Shown here in pieces: positions 29,974 to 38,615 of a DNA stretch of 64,000 bases. The DNA is from Brachybacterium vulturis. Its GTDB lineage: Bacteria; Actinomycetota; Actinomycetes; Actinomycetales; Dermabacteraceae. Made by a program: the position numbers and the translations under genes. The notes under the pieces are model-generated. The model had not been told where the DNA came from and searched no databases. It saw only the letters and a program-made list of their open reading frames with translations. The first letter of the stretch is position 1, and each line of letters starts with the position of its first letter. The stretch is taken from positions 1,922,001 to 1,986,000 of the forward strand of contig NZ_CP023563.1 of assembly GCF_002407185.1 (NCBI RefSeq), written 5' to 3'.

Positions 29974-31143
29974 TCAGTCGTCCTTCGTGGCCGTGCCGCG
30001 GCCCGAGGCGTCGGAGCCCGGGTCGACCGTGGGCACGCCGTGGCGGGGGGTGAGCCGGGCGTCCTCACCCGTGTAGGCATCGGAATCGTGGTGGAGGTTC
30101 TGCAGCCGGATGTCCCGGCCCTCGTCGACGATCTTCTCGCGCTTGGCCTCCGCCTTCTCCGCGCCGCTGGCGTCTCGCAGGGGCAGTGCCAGGGAGTCCT
30201 CGGCGGGCTTGCCGGCCGCGAGCTCGCGGACGCGCTCGTACTCGGCGTCGACCTCAGCGCCCATGATGATCACGATGTTGATGATCCACAGGGCGAACAG
30301 CACCGCCATGATGCCGCCGATCGCGCCGTAGCTGGAGTAGCCGGCGACGGTGCTCATGTAGATCGACAGTGCGACCGCGGCGACGCCGATGCCCAGGATG
30401 GCGAACACCCCGCCCGGGGAGATGAAGCGGAAGGGCTTCTTGACGTTGGGCGCGCCCCAGTACAGCAGCGAGATCAGGGCGAAGGCGATCACCAGGATCA
30501 CCGGCCATTTCACCCACGCCCAGATCGGCAGGAACGACTCCATCAGGAAGGCCAGCACACCCTCCGCGCCGATGGTGGAGGCGATCGGACCCAGCAGGCC
30601 CTCGACGATCGACTCGCTCAGCAGCACCGAGACCATCACCAGCAGGATGCCCAGGATCATCGCGATCGTGAGCAGCAGCATGGTGCCGTTCATCCTGATC
30701 GGACCGCGGCCTTCGCGCACCTCGTAGATGTGGTTCGCGGCCCGCCCGTAGGCCTTGATGTACGCCGAGGCGGACCACAGCGCGGTCGCGATGCCGATGA
30801 TCAGCGCGACGGTCCCGCCGGTCGAGGAGCCCAGCAGGGAGTCGAGCGTGGACTCGACGGCGCCGCCGACCTCCATCCCGCTGCCGCCCGCGCCGGAGGA
30901 GATGGCGTCCTTGATCAGCTGGGCGATCTGATCCTTGATCCCGTGCAGCAGCAAGGTGGCCAGGGAGAACAGGGCCAGCAGAGTGGGAGCGATCGACAGC
31001 ACCATGAAGTAGGTGAGCTTCGCGGCCTGGTCCGTGCCGCTGTCGCGCAGGAACTCGCTGAGCACGCGCTTGGCCATGTACTTCACGGTGGTGCCGGACA
31101 GCTTCGGGGCATCATCGCCCTGCGCGGTGGCGGAATCGGCCAT
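29974..31143 (-). CDS. YihY/virulence factor BrkB family membrane protein
   Basis: 389 residues from ATG 31143, preceded by AGGAG. MAKRVLSEFLRDSGTDQAAK and LTYFMVLSIAPTLLALFSLA open the BrkB fold; six membrane helices follow, with GRAANHIYEVREGRGPIRMN and YWGAPNVKKPFRFISPGGVF between. The C-terminal 90 residues are hydrophilic and cytoplasmic. Function is unknown, although the family was once mis-annotated as RNase BN. It is divergent from tadA. Confidence 0.92.
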   Translation of the reverse strand: MADSATAQGDDAPKLSGTTVKYMAKRVLSEFLRDSGTDQAAKLTYFMVLSIAPTLLALFSLATLLLHGIKDQIAQLIKDAISSGAGGSGMEVGGAVESTLDSLLGSSTGGTVALIIGIATALWSASAYIKAYGRAANHIYEVREGRGPIRMNGTMLLLTIAMILGILLVMVSVLLSESIVEGLLGPIASTIGAEGVLAFLMESFLPIWAWVKWPVILVIAFALISLLYWGAPNVKKPFRFISPGGVFAILGIGVAAVALSIYMSTVAGYSSYGAIGGIMAVLFALWIINIVIIMGAEVDAEYERVRELAAGKPAEDSLALPLRDASGAEKAEAKREKIVDEGRDIRLQNLHHDSDAYTGEDARLTPRHGVPTVDPGSDASGRGTATKDD

Positions 31144-31271
31144 GAGGACGCTCCTGGGATCGGGTGACTCACGGACAGCTCTCATCCTGCCATGAGAGCG
31201 AGCCGAACGAGTTGTCCACATTTACTGAGAGCACCGCGCGCCGCGCGCCGAAGCGCCCTACAGTGACGAAG

Positions 31272-31290
31272 GTGACGCGACCTGCGTCAC
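31272..31290. promoter_or_regulatory. Inverted repeat upstream of tadA
   Basis: GTGACGCGACCTGCGTCAC: 7-bp perfect arms with a 5-nt spacer, 51 nt before tadA ATG 31341. A further GTGAC lies at 31263-31267. Candidate operator for the tad operon; regulator unknown. Confidence 0.4.
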
Positions 31291-31340
31291 ATGTCGGACG
31301 GCATCGAGGGACCGCTCGGTCGGGACCACGGAGGGACGGG

Positions 31341-32567
31341 ATGGACGCCGCCACCATCATCGAGAGCGAATCGCGGGAGCTGATCCGTCGTCGCGGGCTG
31401 GACGTGCACGCGGATCAGCTGGAGCCGCTGATCCGTGAGGTGATGGGCGATTACGACCGCCGCTCCTCCTCCGGCGAGGTGCCGGTGCTGCGCGATGACG
31501 GCGAGTCGACGGTCGCTGAGGTCGCCGCCCGGATCGGCGGGTTCGGCCCGCTGCAGGAGATGCTCGACGATCCGACGATCGAGGAGATCTGGCTGAACTC
31601 GCCCTCACAGGTCTTCTGCGCCCGCAACGGACGCAGCGAGCTGACCACGATCGTGCTCAGCGATACGGAGGTGCGCGGGATCGTCGAGCGGATGCTGGTC
31701 TCCAGCGGACGCCGTCTGGACATGAGCACCCCGTTCGTGGATGCCCTGCTGCCGGATGGCTCCCGTCTGCACGTGGTGATCCCGAGCGTCACCCGGAAGC
31801 ACTGGGCCGTCAACATCCGCAAGTTCGTCGCCAAGGCGTACGACCTCCAGGGTCTGGTCGCGCTCGGCTCTCTCTCGCAGCAGGCCGCGGACTTCCTCGA
31901 CGCGGCGATCTCCAGCGGGCTGAACGTCATCGCCTCGGGGGCCACCGGGGCCGGCAAGACGACCTTTCTGCGCTGCCTGTCCAGGTCGGTGGGTGCGCGG
32001 GAGCGGGTGGTCACCATAGAGGAGGTCTTCGAGCTCAATCTCGCGCTGCGCGACGTGGTGGCGATGCAGACCCGCCAGGCGAACCTCGAAGGGACCGGCG
32101 AGATCTCGATGCGGCGCCTGGTCAAGGAGGCGCTGAGGATGAGGCCGAGCCGGATCATCGTGGGGGAGGTGCGTGAGGCGGAGAGCCTCGACATGCTGAT
32201 CGCGCTGAACAGCGGCCTGCCCGGCCTCGCATCGATCCACGCGAACTCGGCTCGGGACGCGGTGACCAAGCTGTGCACGCTCCCGCTGCTCGCCGGGGAG
32301 AACGTCTCCAGCCGCTTCGTCGTGCCGACGGTGGCCAGTTCGATCGACCTGGTCGTGCACCTGGACATGTTCGTCGATGGGCGCCGCCGGGTGCGGGAGA
32401 TCGTCGGGCTCAGCGGGCGGGTGGAGGATGAGGTCATCGAGATCTCCGATGTCTTCTCCCTGCAGGGCGACCGGCTCGTGCGCGGTGACGGACAGCCTCC
32501 GCATACGGATCGTTTCGCACGGGCGGGCCACGATCTGAGCGCATTGCTGGGACGGAGCGCGGCATGA
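31341..32567 (+). CDS. tadA: Tad pilus ATPase TadA/CpaF
   Basis: 408 residues from ATG 31341 with GGAGGGA upstream. Walker A GATGAGKT is at 200-207. GEVREAESLDMLIALNSGLP and the His box ASIHANSARDAV are family hallmarks, and the N-terminal EEIWLNSPSQVF domain is intact. It powers pilus extension or secretion in the Tad system. tadB begins 4 nt inside its end. Confidence 0.95.
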   Translation: MDAATIIESESRELIRRRGLDVHADQLEPLIREVMGDYDRRSSSGEVPVLRDDGESTVAEVAARIGGFGPLQEMLDDPTIEEIWLNSPSQVFCARNGRSELTTIVLSDTEVRGIVERMLVSSGRRLDMSTPFVDALLPDGSRLHVVIPSVTRKHWAVNIRKFVAKAYDLQGLVALGSLSQQAADFLDAAISSGLNVIASGATGAGKTTFLRCLSRSVGARERVVTIEEVFELNLALRDVVAMQTRQANLEGTGEISMRRLVKEALRMRPSRIIVGEVREAESLDMLIALNSGLPGLASIHANSARDAVTKLCTLPLLAGENVSSRFVVPTVASSIDLVVHLDMFVDGRRRVREIVGLSGRVEDEVIEISDVFSLQGDRLVRGDGQPPHTDRFARAGHDLSALLGRSAA

Positions 32568-33436
32568 GCGACGGAGCGTTCCTCGGCCTGATCGCCGGCC
32601 TCGGCCTGCTGTCGATCTGGTGGTCGCTGTGGGAGCAGGAGGACGCCCCCTCCCGGCGGGGGATCGTCGGGAGGGGGATGGACAGGCTCCGCGACGACCT
32701 GATCAAGGTCGGCCTCGACACGGTCCCGCCTGCTGCTGTTCCGGCGCTCAGCGCCGGGCTGGGGCTGGTCGTGGCCGCCGCGCTGTGGGCCATCTCCGGC
32801 GCCGTCATCCCGTCGCTGGCCATCGGGCTCGTCGCGTCGGCTCTGCCCATCCTGGTGCTGCGCTCGGCGGCCCGGCGGCGCACCACGGCGATGCGGGAGG
32901 TATGGCCCGAGGCGGTCGATCACATCAACTCCGCGATCCGGGCCGGACTCTCGCTGCCGGAGGCGCTGGTGCAGCTCAGCCGGAAGGGTCCTGAGGAGCT
33001 CCGTCCAGCCTTCTCCGAGTACGCCCTGGACTATCAGGCCAGCGGGGACTTCGCGGCATGTCTGGACCGATTGAAGACCCGGCTGGCGGATCCGATCGGC
33101 GATCGGATCGTCGAGGCGCTGCGCATCACCCGCGACGTCGGAGGCACGGATCTCGGCAGCCTGCTGCACACCCTGTCCGCCTTCCTGCGTGAGGACGCCC
33201 GCACCCGGGCCGAGCTCGAGGCGCGCCAGTCCTGGACCGTCAACGCGGCTCGGCTGGCCCTGGCGGCCCCGTGGATCGTGCTGGCCCTGATGGCGACCCG
33301 GCCGCAGGCCGCCCAGGCCTACGACTCCGCGACCGGTCTGGTGCTGATCGCAGCCGGTGCAGTGGCCTCGCTGATCGCCTATCGCGTGATGCTCCTGATC
33401 GCGAGGCTGCCCCAGGACGAGAGGGTGCTGCGATGA
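32564..33436 (+). CDS. tadB: Tad inner membrane platform protein TadB
   Basis: 290 residues. A GspF-type (T2SSF) domain with WPEAVDHINSAIRAGLSLPE and ARTRAELEARQSWTVNAARL lies between an N-terminal pair of helices and two C-terminal helices. It should form the inner membrane platform with TadC. Both ends overlap neighbours by 4 nt (ATGA), so translation is coupled. Confidence 0.92.
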   Translation: MSDGAFLGLIAGLGLLSIWWSLWEQEDAPSRRGIVGRGMDRLRDDLIKVGLDTVPPAAVPALSAGLGLVVAAALWAISGAVIPSLAIGLVASALPILVLRSAARRRTTAMREVWPEAVDHINSAIRAGLSLPEALVQLSRKGPEELRPAFSEYALDYQASGDFAACLDRLKTRLADPIGDRIVEALRITRDVGGTDLGSLLHTLSAFLREDARTRAELEARQSWTVNAARLALAAPWIVLALMATRPQAAQAYDSATGLVLIAAGAVASLIAYRVMLLIARLPQDERVLR

Positions 33437-34377
33437 GCGTCTCCGGCCCCCTGCTGGCGGGCGCCGGCCTCGGCCTCCTGTGCGGGGTGGGGCTCTTCCT
33501 GATCCTGGGCCGGCTTCCCTGGCTGCGCTCGCGTGACCTCGGCGCCCGCGTGGATCCCTACCTCCGCCGCTCCCGCTCCCGATCGCTGTTCGCGGCACCG
33601 CGGAGCACCAGTCAGCTGCGCCGGGTGCTCGAGAACCTGATGGGACCGGTGGCCGTGCGTGTGCTCGGTCTTCTCGAGCGGCTCACGGGCGGAGCTGACC
33701 AGCTCGAACGCCGGCTGCGGCTGGCCGGACGACGGACCTCCGCGGACTCCTTCCGCGTCGAACAGGTGGTCTTCGGGGCTGCCGGCCTGGTGCTGGGGGT
33801 CGTCCTCGCCGTGGCAGCGATCGCTCTGCGCGGCACCAGTCCGCTGATGGGTCTGCTCATCGTCGGCTTCGGTGCTGTGACGGGGGTGCTGCTGCGCGAC
33901 TATCTCCTCGGGGCGGAGATCAAGCGCCGGGCGGCACGGATGGCACGGGAGTTCCCGACCGTCGCCGATCTGCTGGCACTGGCCGTCGCGGCCGGTGAGA
34001 GTCCGATCGCGGCGATGGAACGCGTCGCCCGCACCTCCTCCGGTGCGCTGCCCGATGAATTCGCGGCGACCGTCGCGGACATCCGAGCCGGCACCAGCGT
34101 GTCCCAGGCGCTCGCATCGCTGGGAGCCAGGACCCCGCTGGGGTCGCTCGGCCGCTTCGGCGAGGGCGTCTCGATCGCGATCGAACGCGGCACGCCGCTC
34201 GCCGATGTGCTCCGAGCCCAGGCACAGGACGCTCGTGAGGAATCCAAGCGCGAACTCATGGAGACCGCTGGCCAGCGCGAGATCATGATGCTCGTCCCGG
34301 TCGTGTTCTTCGTACTGCCGCTGGTGATCGTCTTCGCGATCTTCCCCGGACTCGCCGTCCTGGAGATCACCCTGTGA
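33433..34377 (+). CDS. tadC: Tad inner membrane platform protein TadC
   Basis: 314 residues from ATG 33433, 4 nt inside the tadB end. One N-terminal helix (LLAGAGLGLLCGVGLFLILG), then a pair of helices around 115-150, a T2SSF domain (REFPTVADLLALAVAAGESP, GTPLADVLRAQAQDAREESK) and a C-terminal helix (VPVVFFVLPLVIVFAIFPGL). It pairs with TadB in the platform. Confidence 0.92.
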   Translation: MSVSGPLLAGAGLGLLCGVGLFLILGRLPWLRSRDLGARVDPYLRRSRSRSLFAAPRSTSQLRRVLENLMGPVAVRVLGLLERLTGGADQLERRLRLAGRRTSADSFRVEQVVFGAAGLVLGVVLAVAAIALRGTSPLMGLLIVGFGAVTGVLLRDYLLGAEIKRRAARMAREFPTVADLLALAVAAGESPIAAMERVARTSSGALPDEFAATVADIRAGTSVSQALASLGARTPLGSLGRFGEGVSIAIERGTPLADVLRAQAQDAREESKRELMETAGQREIMMLVPVVFFVLPLVIVFAIFPGLAVLEITL

Positions 34378-34480
34378 GCGCCCTCCGCCCGCCCCCTGCC
34401 CTCGAGTCTTCCCGCCCGAATCCGACTGACACGACACCAGCACCGGACTCCGATCCGGAACCACCGCCGAGGAGGCCGAC

Positions 34481-34750
34481 ATGACCGTCCACCGTTCCCG
34501 ATTCCATCGCAGCACCCGGCGTCGCAGAGCCCTCCCCGGTCACCCGCTGGGGCGACGGTCCCCGGAGCGGGCCTCCGGCATGCAGCGACTGCGGGTCCGT
34601 CTCGCCTCCGAGCAGGGTGATGTGCCCGGATGGGTCCTGATCACCTTGATGACCGCAGGCATCGTGGTGGCCCTCTGGGCCGTCGCCTCCGATCAGATCG
34701 TGCAGATCTTCCAGAATGCGATGGCACCGTTCCTCAACGGCAGCCTCTGA
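34481..34750 (+). CDS. Flp-like small membrane protein (candidate pilin)
   Basis: 89 residues from ATG 34481, with AGGAGG at 34470-34475. A basic N-terminus of about 45 residues ends at QGDVPGWVLITLMTAGIVVA, followed by LWAVASDQIVQIFQNAMAPF. It has the size, single helix and place (after tadC, before TadE-like genes) of Flp pilins, but the typical Glu at +5 and G/(A,S)TAIEY motif are absent. It may be a divergent pilin or a small accessory protein. No prepilin peptidase is in the window. Confidence 0.65.
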   Translation: MTVHRSRFHRSTRRRRALPGHPLGRRSPERASGMQRLRVRLASEQGDVPGWVLITLMTAGIVVALWAVASDQIVQIFQNAMAPFLNGSL

Positions 34751-34760
34751 ACCGACAGTC

Positions 34761-35219
34761 ATGCTGAAGGGACGTGACCGGAGGCGCCCCGGTGCAGTGC
34801 CGGCAGGTCGGCCGTCGCGTCCGGAGGACCGACGCCATCGGCGGGGCCGGCTCCGTGGCGAGGACGGCTCGGCCGTCGCAGAGTTCCCGATGGTCGCGGT
34901 GCTGATCATCCTGATCGCGGTGATGATCGTCCAGGCGGCGCTCATCGTCCACACCCGCAACACGCTCGCGGACGCCGCGGTCCAGGGGGCGCACCATGCC
35001 GCGCTGGTGGGGGCGTCGCCGCAGGACGGTGCCGTGCGCGCCGAACGGCTGATCGACGAACGCTTCGGAGGGCGGCTGGATGCCGAGGCCACCTCGGTGC
35101 AGGGCTCGGACGGGGTCATCCGCGTCCAGCTCAGTGCGACCTTGCCGCTGGTGGGGCTGTTCGGCCCGGCCGGGGCGATGACGGTGCAGGGTCGAGCGAT
35201 CGATGAGGAGTCATGGTGA
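34761..35219 (+). CDS. TadE-like pseudopilin
   Basis: 152 residues. After a basic N-terminus comes GEDGSAVAEFPMVAVLIILI with AVMIVQAALIVHTRNTLADA, the TadE-type pattern: G followed by a helix with Glu and a downstream helix of NTLADAAVQGAHHAALVGAS. The start is uncertain because no good Shine-Dalgarno is near ATG 34761. Pseudopilins of the Tad system are processed at the inner membrane and aid assembly. Confidence 0.82.
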   Translation: MLKGRDRRRPGAVPAGRPSRPEDRRHRRGRLRGEDGSAVAEFPMVAVLIILIAVMIVQAALIVHTRNTLADAAVQGAHHAALVGASPQDGAVRAERLIDERFGGRLDAEATSVQGSDGVIRVQLSATLPLVGLFGPAGAMTVQGRAIDEESW

Positions 35220-35683
35220 ACCGACGGCGACCTCGCCCCGCAGAGCGGACCGTGAGCGGCGCCCTCCGCGCCGAGCACGGCAATGCGCTCGTCGAATTCG
35301 TGGTGCTGTCCGCCGCGCTGCTCATCCCCTCCCTCTACCTCGTGCTCACCCTGGGCAACGTCCAGGCGGCCGTCTTCGCGGCGGACTCCATCTCCCGCGA
35401 CGTGGCCCGGATCCATGCCACGGAAGCGGACCCCGAGCTCGCGGTGGAGCAGGCGGCACGGCACACGGACATGATCCTCGAGGACCACGGGCTGCCGACG
35501 GGCGATGTCGTCACGCTCCACTGCACCGAGGATCCCTGCGCCACTCCGGGCGGGGCCGTCACGGCCCAGGTGCGCATTCCCGTCCCCGTGCCCGGGCTGG
35601 GACCGGTGCTGGGGCAGACCGGTCCGGTGACCGTCGGCGCCGCCCATGCGGTGCAGGTCGATCAGTATCGGGCGGGCCCCTGA
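35213..35683 (+). CDS. TadE/TadF-like pseudopilin
   Basis: 156 residues from ATG 35213, overlapping the previous gene by 7 nt; GTG 35216 is an alternative. EHGNALVEFVVLSAALLIPS with LYLVLTLGNVQAAVFAADS is the TadE helix with the Glu that is typical after the cleavage point. Cys pair (LHCTEDPCATPGG) in the extracytoplasmic part may form a disulfide. Part of the same operon. Confidence 0.82.
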   Translation: MVNRRRPRPAERTVSGALRAEHGNALVEFVVLSAALLIPSLYLVLTLGNVQAAVFAADSISRDVARIHATEADPELAVEQAARHTDMILEDHGLPTGDVVTLHCTEDPCATPGGAVTAQVRIPVPVPGLGPVLGQTGPVTVGAAHAVQVDQYRAGP

Positions 35684-36144
35684 TGCGCAGCCTGCTCCGG
35701 ACGCTCAGGGACCGGGGGCGCGACGCCCGCGGGTCGATGACGATACTGACCACCGGAGTGCTGGTGGTCATCCTCATGGTGATCGCCGTCGGCACCGCGA
35801 TCACCGGGGTGCAGCTCGAACGCAACGGCCTCCAGCACGCCGCGGACAGTGCGTCCCTCGCCGCAGCCCAGGCGGTCGATCCGTCGCGCCTCTACACCGC
35901 GGGCGAGGGCACCGCGATCCGCACCAGCTCCGCCCGCGCCGCCGCCGAGGCGCAGCTGCGCGACTATCCGCACCAGACGACGCGCACCGAGGGCATCGCC
36001 CTCTCCTCCCTCACCGTGGATCCCGACGGCACCGTCCACGTGGTCCTCACCGCGCGCACGCACCCGCCCCTGGCAGGATGGTTCACGCGAGGGACGGGCA
36101 CCGCCATCCCGCTGACCGTCGAAGGAGAGGCCCGCGCCCGATGA
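35683..36144 (+). CDS. TadG/Flp-pilus assembly-like protein
   Basis: 153 residues from ATG 35683, whose first base is the last base of the previous stop (TGATG). GRDARGSMTILTTGVLVVIL with MVIAVGTAITGVQLERNGLQ and HAADSASLAAAQAVD is the TadG-type N-terminus, but a full TadG has a VWA-like domain of several hundred residues, absent here. It ends 4 nt inside the glycerate kinase gene. Confidence 0.78.
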   Translation: MRSLLRTLRDRGRDARGSMTILTTGVLVVILMVIAVGTAITGVQLERNGLQHAADSASLAAAQAVDPSRLYTAGEGTAIRTSSARAAAEAQLRDYPHQTTRTEGIALSSLTVDPDGTVHVVLTARTHPPLAGWFTRGTGTAIPLTVEGEARAR

Positions 36145-37286
36145 CCCCCACCGTGCTGCTCGCCCCGGACAAGTTCAAAGGCACCCTGACCGCCGCTCAG
36201 GTGGTGGACGCCCTGCGACGCGGCATCGCGCAGACCACGCCGCAGCTGCGCGTGCTGTCCTGCCCGATCGCCGACGGCGGGGACGGCACCGTCGATGCTG
36301 CGCATGCCGCCGGATTCACCATCCGCTCCACCACCGTCACCGGGCCCACCGGAGCGCCCCGCCGCGCGCGCTGGGCGCTGCAGGAGGACGTGGCCGTGCT
36401 GGAGCTCGCCGAGACCGTCGGCCTTGATGCCCTGCCCGGGGGAGAGCTCGCCCCGCATCTCGCCTCCACCCGGGGGCTCGGCGAACTGATGCGTGCCGCC
36501 ATCGATTCCGGCGCCCGCACCCTCCTGGTGGGTCTCGGCGGCAGCGCCTCCACCGATGCGGGAGCCGGCCTGCTCCAGGGCCTCGGCGCCCAGCTGCACG
36601 CCCCGGACGGCACCGACCTCCGCCCCGGCCTGAGCGGACTGGGCGCGCTCGCGTCCGCGGACCTCGGCCCCGCGCTCGCCGTGCTGGACGGCGTCACCGT
36701 GATCGCGGCCAACGACGTCACCAATCCGCTGCTCGGCCCCGAGGGGGCGGCCGCCGTCTACGGTCCCCAGAAGGGCCTCGCCTCCGCAGAGATCACACCA
36801 GCCGATGAGGTCCTCGCCGTCGCGGCCCGCATCCTGGACCCCGCCGGTGCCCACCGCGACCGGCCCGGCGCAGGTGCCGCCGGCGGCACCGGATTCGGTC
36901 TCTTCCTGCTCGGCGCCGCACAGCGCTCGGGCGCCGACGCGGTGTTCGAGCTGGTCGGTGTCGACGCGCTGCTGACCCAGGCCGATGTCGTGGTCACCGG
37001 CGAAGGGAAGCTCGACGCCCAGACCCTGCAGGGCAAGGGCCCGGCAGAGGTGGCACGACGGGCCCGGGAGCGCGGACTGCCGGTCGCAGCGGTCGCCGGG
37101 GTGATCACCCTCGACGCGCAGGAGCTGGGAAGGGCAGGGATCGACACCGCGTGGGATCTCACCTCCCGCGCCGGCTCCACGCGGCGTGCGCTCGAGGAGG
37201 GCGAGACGCTGCTGGTCGAGATCGGCCGCGACCTCGGCCCCTGGCTGCTGGAGGCAGCCGGGGAGGACACCGCGACGGGCGGCTGA
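36141..37286 (+). CDS. Glycerate kinase (GlxK/GarK family)
   Basis: 381 residues from ATG 36141, overlapping the TadG-like gene by ATGA. VLLAPDKFKGTLTAAQVVDA at the N-terminus, CPIADGGDGTVDA, the central GLGGSASTDAGAGLLQGLGA and the C-terminal VVTGEGKLDAQTLQGKGPAE match glycerate 2-kinase. It phosphorylates D-glycerate for glycolysis or the glyoxylate route. Its place behind the tad operon is probably incidental. The frame runs further upstream but that part overlaps the tad genes. Confidence 0.93.
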   Translation: MTPTVLLAPDKFKGTLTAAQVVDALRRGIAQTTPQLRVLSCPIADGGDGTVDAAHAAGFTIRSTTVTGPTGAPRRARWALQEDVAVLELAETVGLDALPGGELAPHLASTRGLGELMRAAIDSGARTLLVGLGGSASTDAGAGLLQGLGAQLHAPDGTDLRPGLSGLGALASADLGPALAVLDGVTVIAANDVTNPLLGPEGAAAVYGPQKGLASAEITPADEVLAVAARILDPAGAHRDRPGAGAAGGTGFGLFLLGAAQRSGADAVFELVGVDALLTQADVVVTGEGKLDAQTLQGKGPAEVARRARERGLPVAAVAGVITLDAQELGRAGIDTAWDLTSRAGSTRRALEEGETLLVEIGRDLGPWLLEAAGEDTATGG

Positions 37287-37344
37287 CCCCGTGCCCGGAG
37301 CGACGCGGGCATGCGGTGCGCACCGGGAGCCCAGGACCCTGCCG

Positions 37345-37350
37345 TAGACT
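37345..37350 (+). promoter_or_regulatory. -10-like hexamer for prfB
   Basis: TAGACT ends 8 nt before GTG 37359. Leaderless or very short leader. Confidence 0.5.
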
Positions 37351-37358
37351 CTCGCCTC

Positions 37359-38474
37359 GTGGCTTCCATCGACTTCTCCGCAGAGATCACCCAGCTCCGC
37401 TCGACTCTGTCCTCCATCGAACAGGTGACGGACATCGAGGCGCTCGACGCCAAGATCGTCGACCTCGAGACGCAGGCCTCCGCGCAGGATCTGTGGGACG
37501 ACGTCGACAACGCGCAGAAGGTCAGCGCCGCGCTCTCGCACGCCCAGTCCGAGCGTCGCCGCATCAGCGAGCTCGCGTCCCGCATCGAGGACCTCGAGGT
37601 GATGGTCGAGCTCGCCGCGGAGGAGGATGACGCCGATACCTTCCACGAGGCGGAGAACGAGCTGGTCAGCATCCACAGGACCCTCGATGAGCTCGAGGTG
37701 CGCACCCTGCTGGCCGGGGAGTACGACGAGCGCGATGCCGTGATCACCATCCGCGCCGGTGCCGGCGGTGTCGACGCCGCGGACTTCGCCGAGATGCTGA
37801 TGCGCATGTACCTGCGCTGGGCCGAGCGCCACGGCTACGCCTCGAAGGTCATGGACACCTCCTACGCGGAGGAGGCCGGGCTGAAGTCGGTCACCTTCGA
37901 GATCTCCGCGCCCTACGCCTACGGCACCCTGTCCGTCGAGGGCGGCACCCACCGCCTGGTGCGCATCAGCCCCTTCGACAACCAGGGCCGCCGCCAGACC
38001 TCCTTCGCGGCGGTCGAGGTGATCCCGCTGATCGAGACCACCGATGCGATCGAGATCCCGGAGAACGACCTCAAGGTCGACGTGTTCCGCTCCTCGGGCC
38101 CCGGCGGCCAGTCGGTCAACACCACCGACTCCGCCGTGCGCATGACCCACCTGCCCTCCGGCACCGTGGTCTCCATGCAGGACGAGAAGTCCCAGATCCA
38201 GAACCGTGCCGCGGCGCTTCGCGTGATGCAGTCCCGGCTGCTGCTGCTGAAGAAGGCCGAGGAGGCCGCCGAGCGCAAGGAGCTCGCGGGCGACGTCAAG
38301 GCCAGCTGGGGCGATCAGATGCGTTCCTACGTGCTGAACCCGTACCAGATGGTCAAGGACCTGCGCACTGAGTACCAGGAGGGCAACCCCTCCTCGGTGT
38401 TCGACGGCGAGATCGACGAGTTCATCGATGCCGGCATCCGCTGGCGCGCCGAACAGGGCAAGTCCGACAGCTGA
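37359..38474 (+). CDS. prfB: Peptide chain release factor 2
   Basis: 371 residues from GTG 37359. The stop-codon recognition tripeptide SPF ([16 protein letters not shown]) and the catalytic [14 protein letters not shown] loop are intact, followed by [20 protein letters not shown]. It terminates at UAA and UGA. The gene reads straight through with no in-frame UGA or programmed frameshift near codon 25. It precedes ftsE as in Mycobacterium. Confidence 0.97.
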   Translation: MASIDFSAEITQLRSTLSSIEQVTDIEALDAKIVDLETQASAQDLWDDVDNAQKVSAALSHAQSERRRISELASRIEDLEVMVELAAEEDDADTFHEAENELVSIHRTLDELEVRTLLAGEYDERDAVITIRAGAGGVDAADFAEMLMRMYLRWAERHGYASKVMDTSYAEEAGLKSVTFEISAPYAYGTLSVEGGTHRLVRISPFDNQGRRQTSFAAVEVIPLIETTDAIEIPENDLKVDVFRSSGPGGQSVNTTDSAVRMTHLPSGTVVSMQDEKSQIQNRAAALRVMQSRLLLLKKAEEAAERKELAGDVKASWGDQMRSYVLNPYQMVKDLRTEYQEGNPSSVFDGEIDEFIDAGIRWRAEQGKSDS

Positions 38475-38615
38475 TCAACGTGCTGCGAGCCGACGTGACC
38501 GGAGGCACGCACCCTTGACCAGGTTTTGACCCGGACGCTGTCCACAGGTGAGTCGATTCCGGTGCTCGCGCCCCTACGCTGGGCGGGAACGACTTCCCCG
38601 ATGTGACAGGCACCC

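Noticed and set aside
37359-38474. Programmed frameshift in prfB
   Set aside because: The frame is continuous from GTG; no in-frame UGA near codon 25 was seen.
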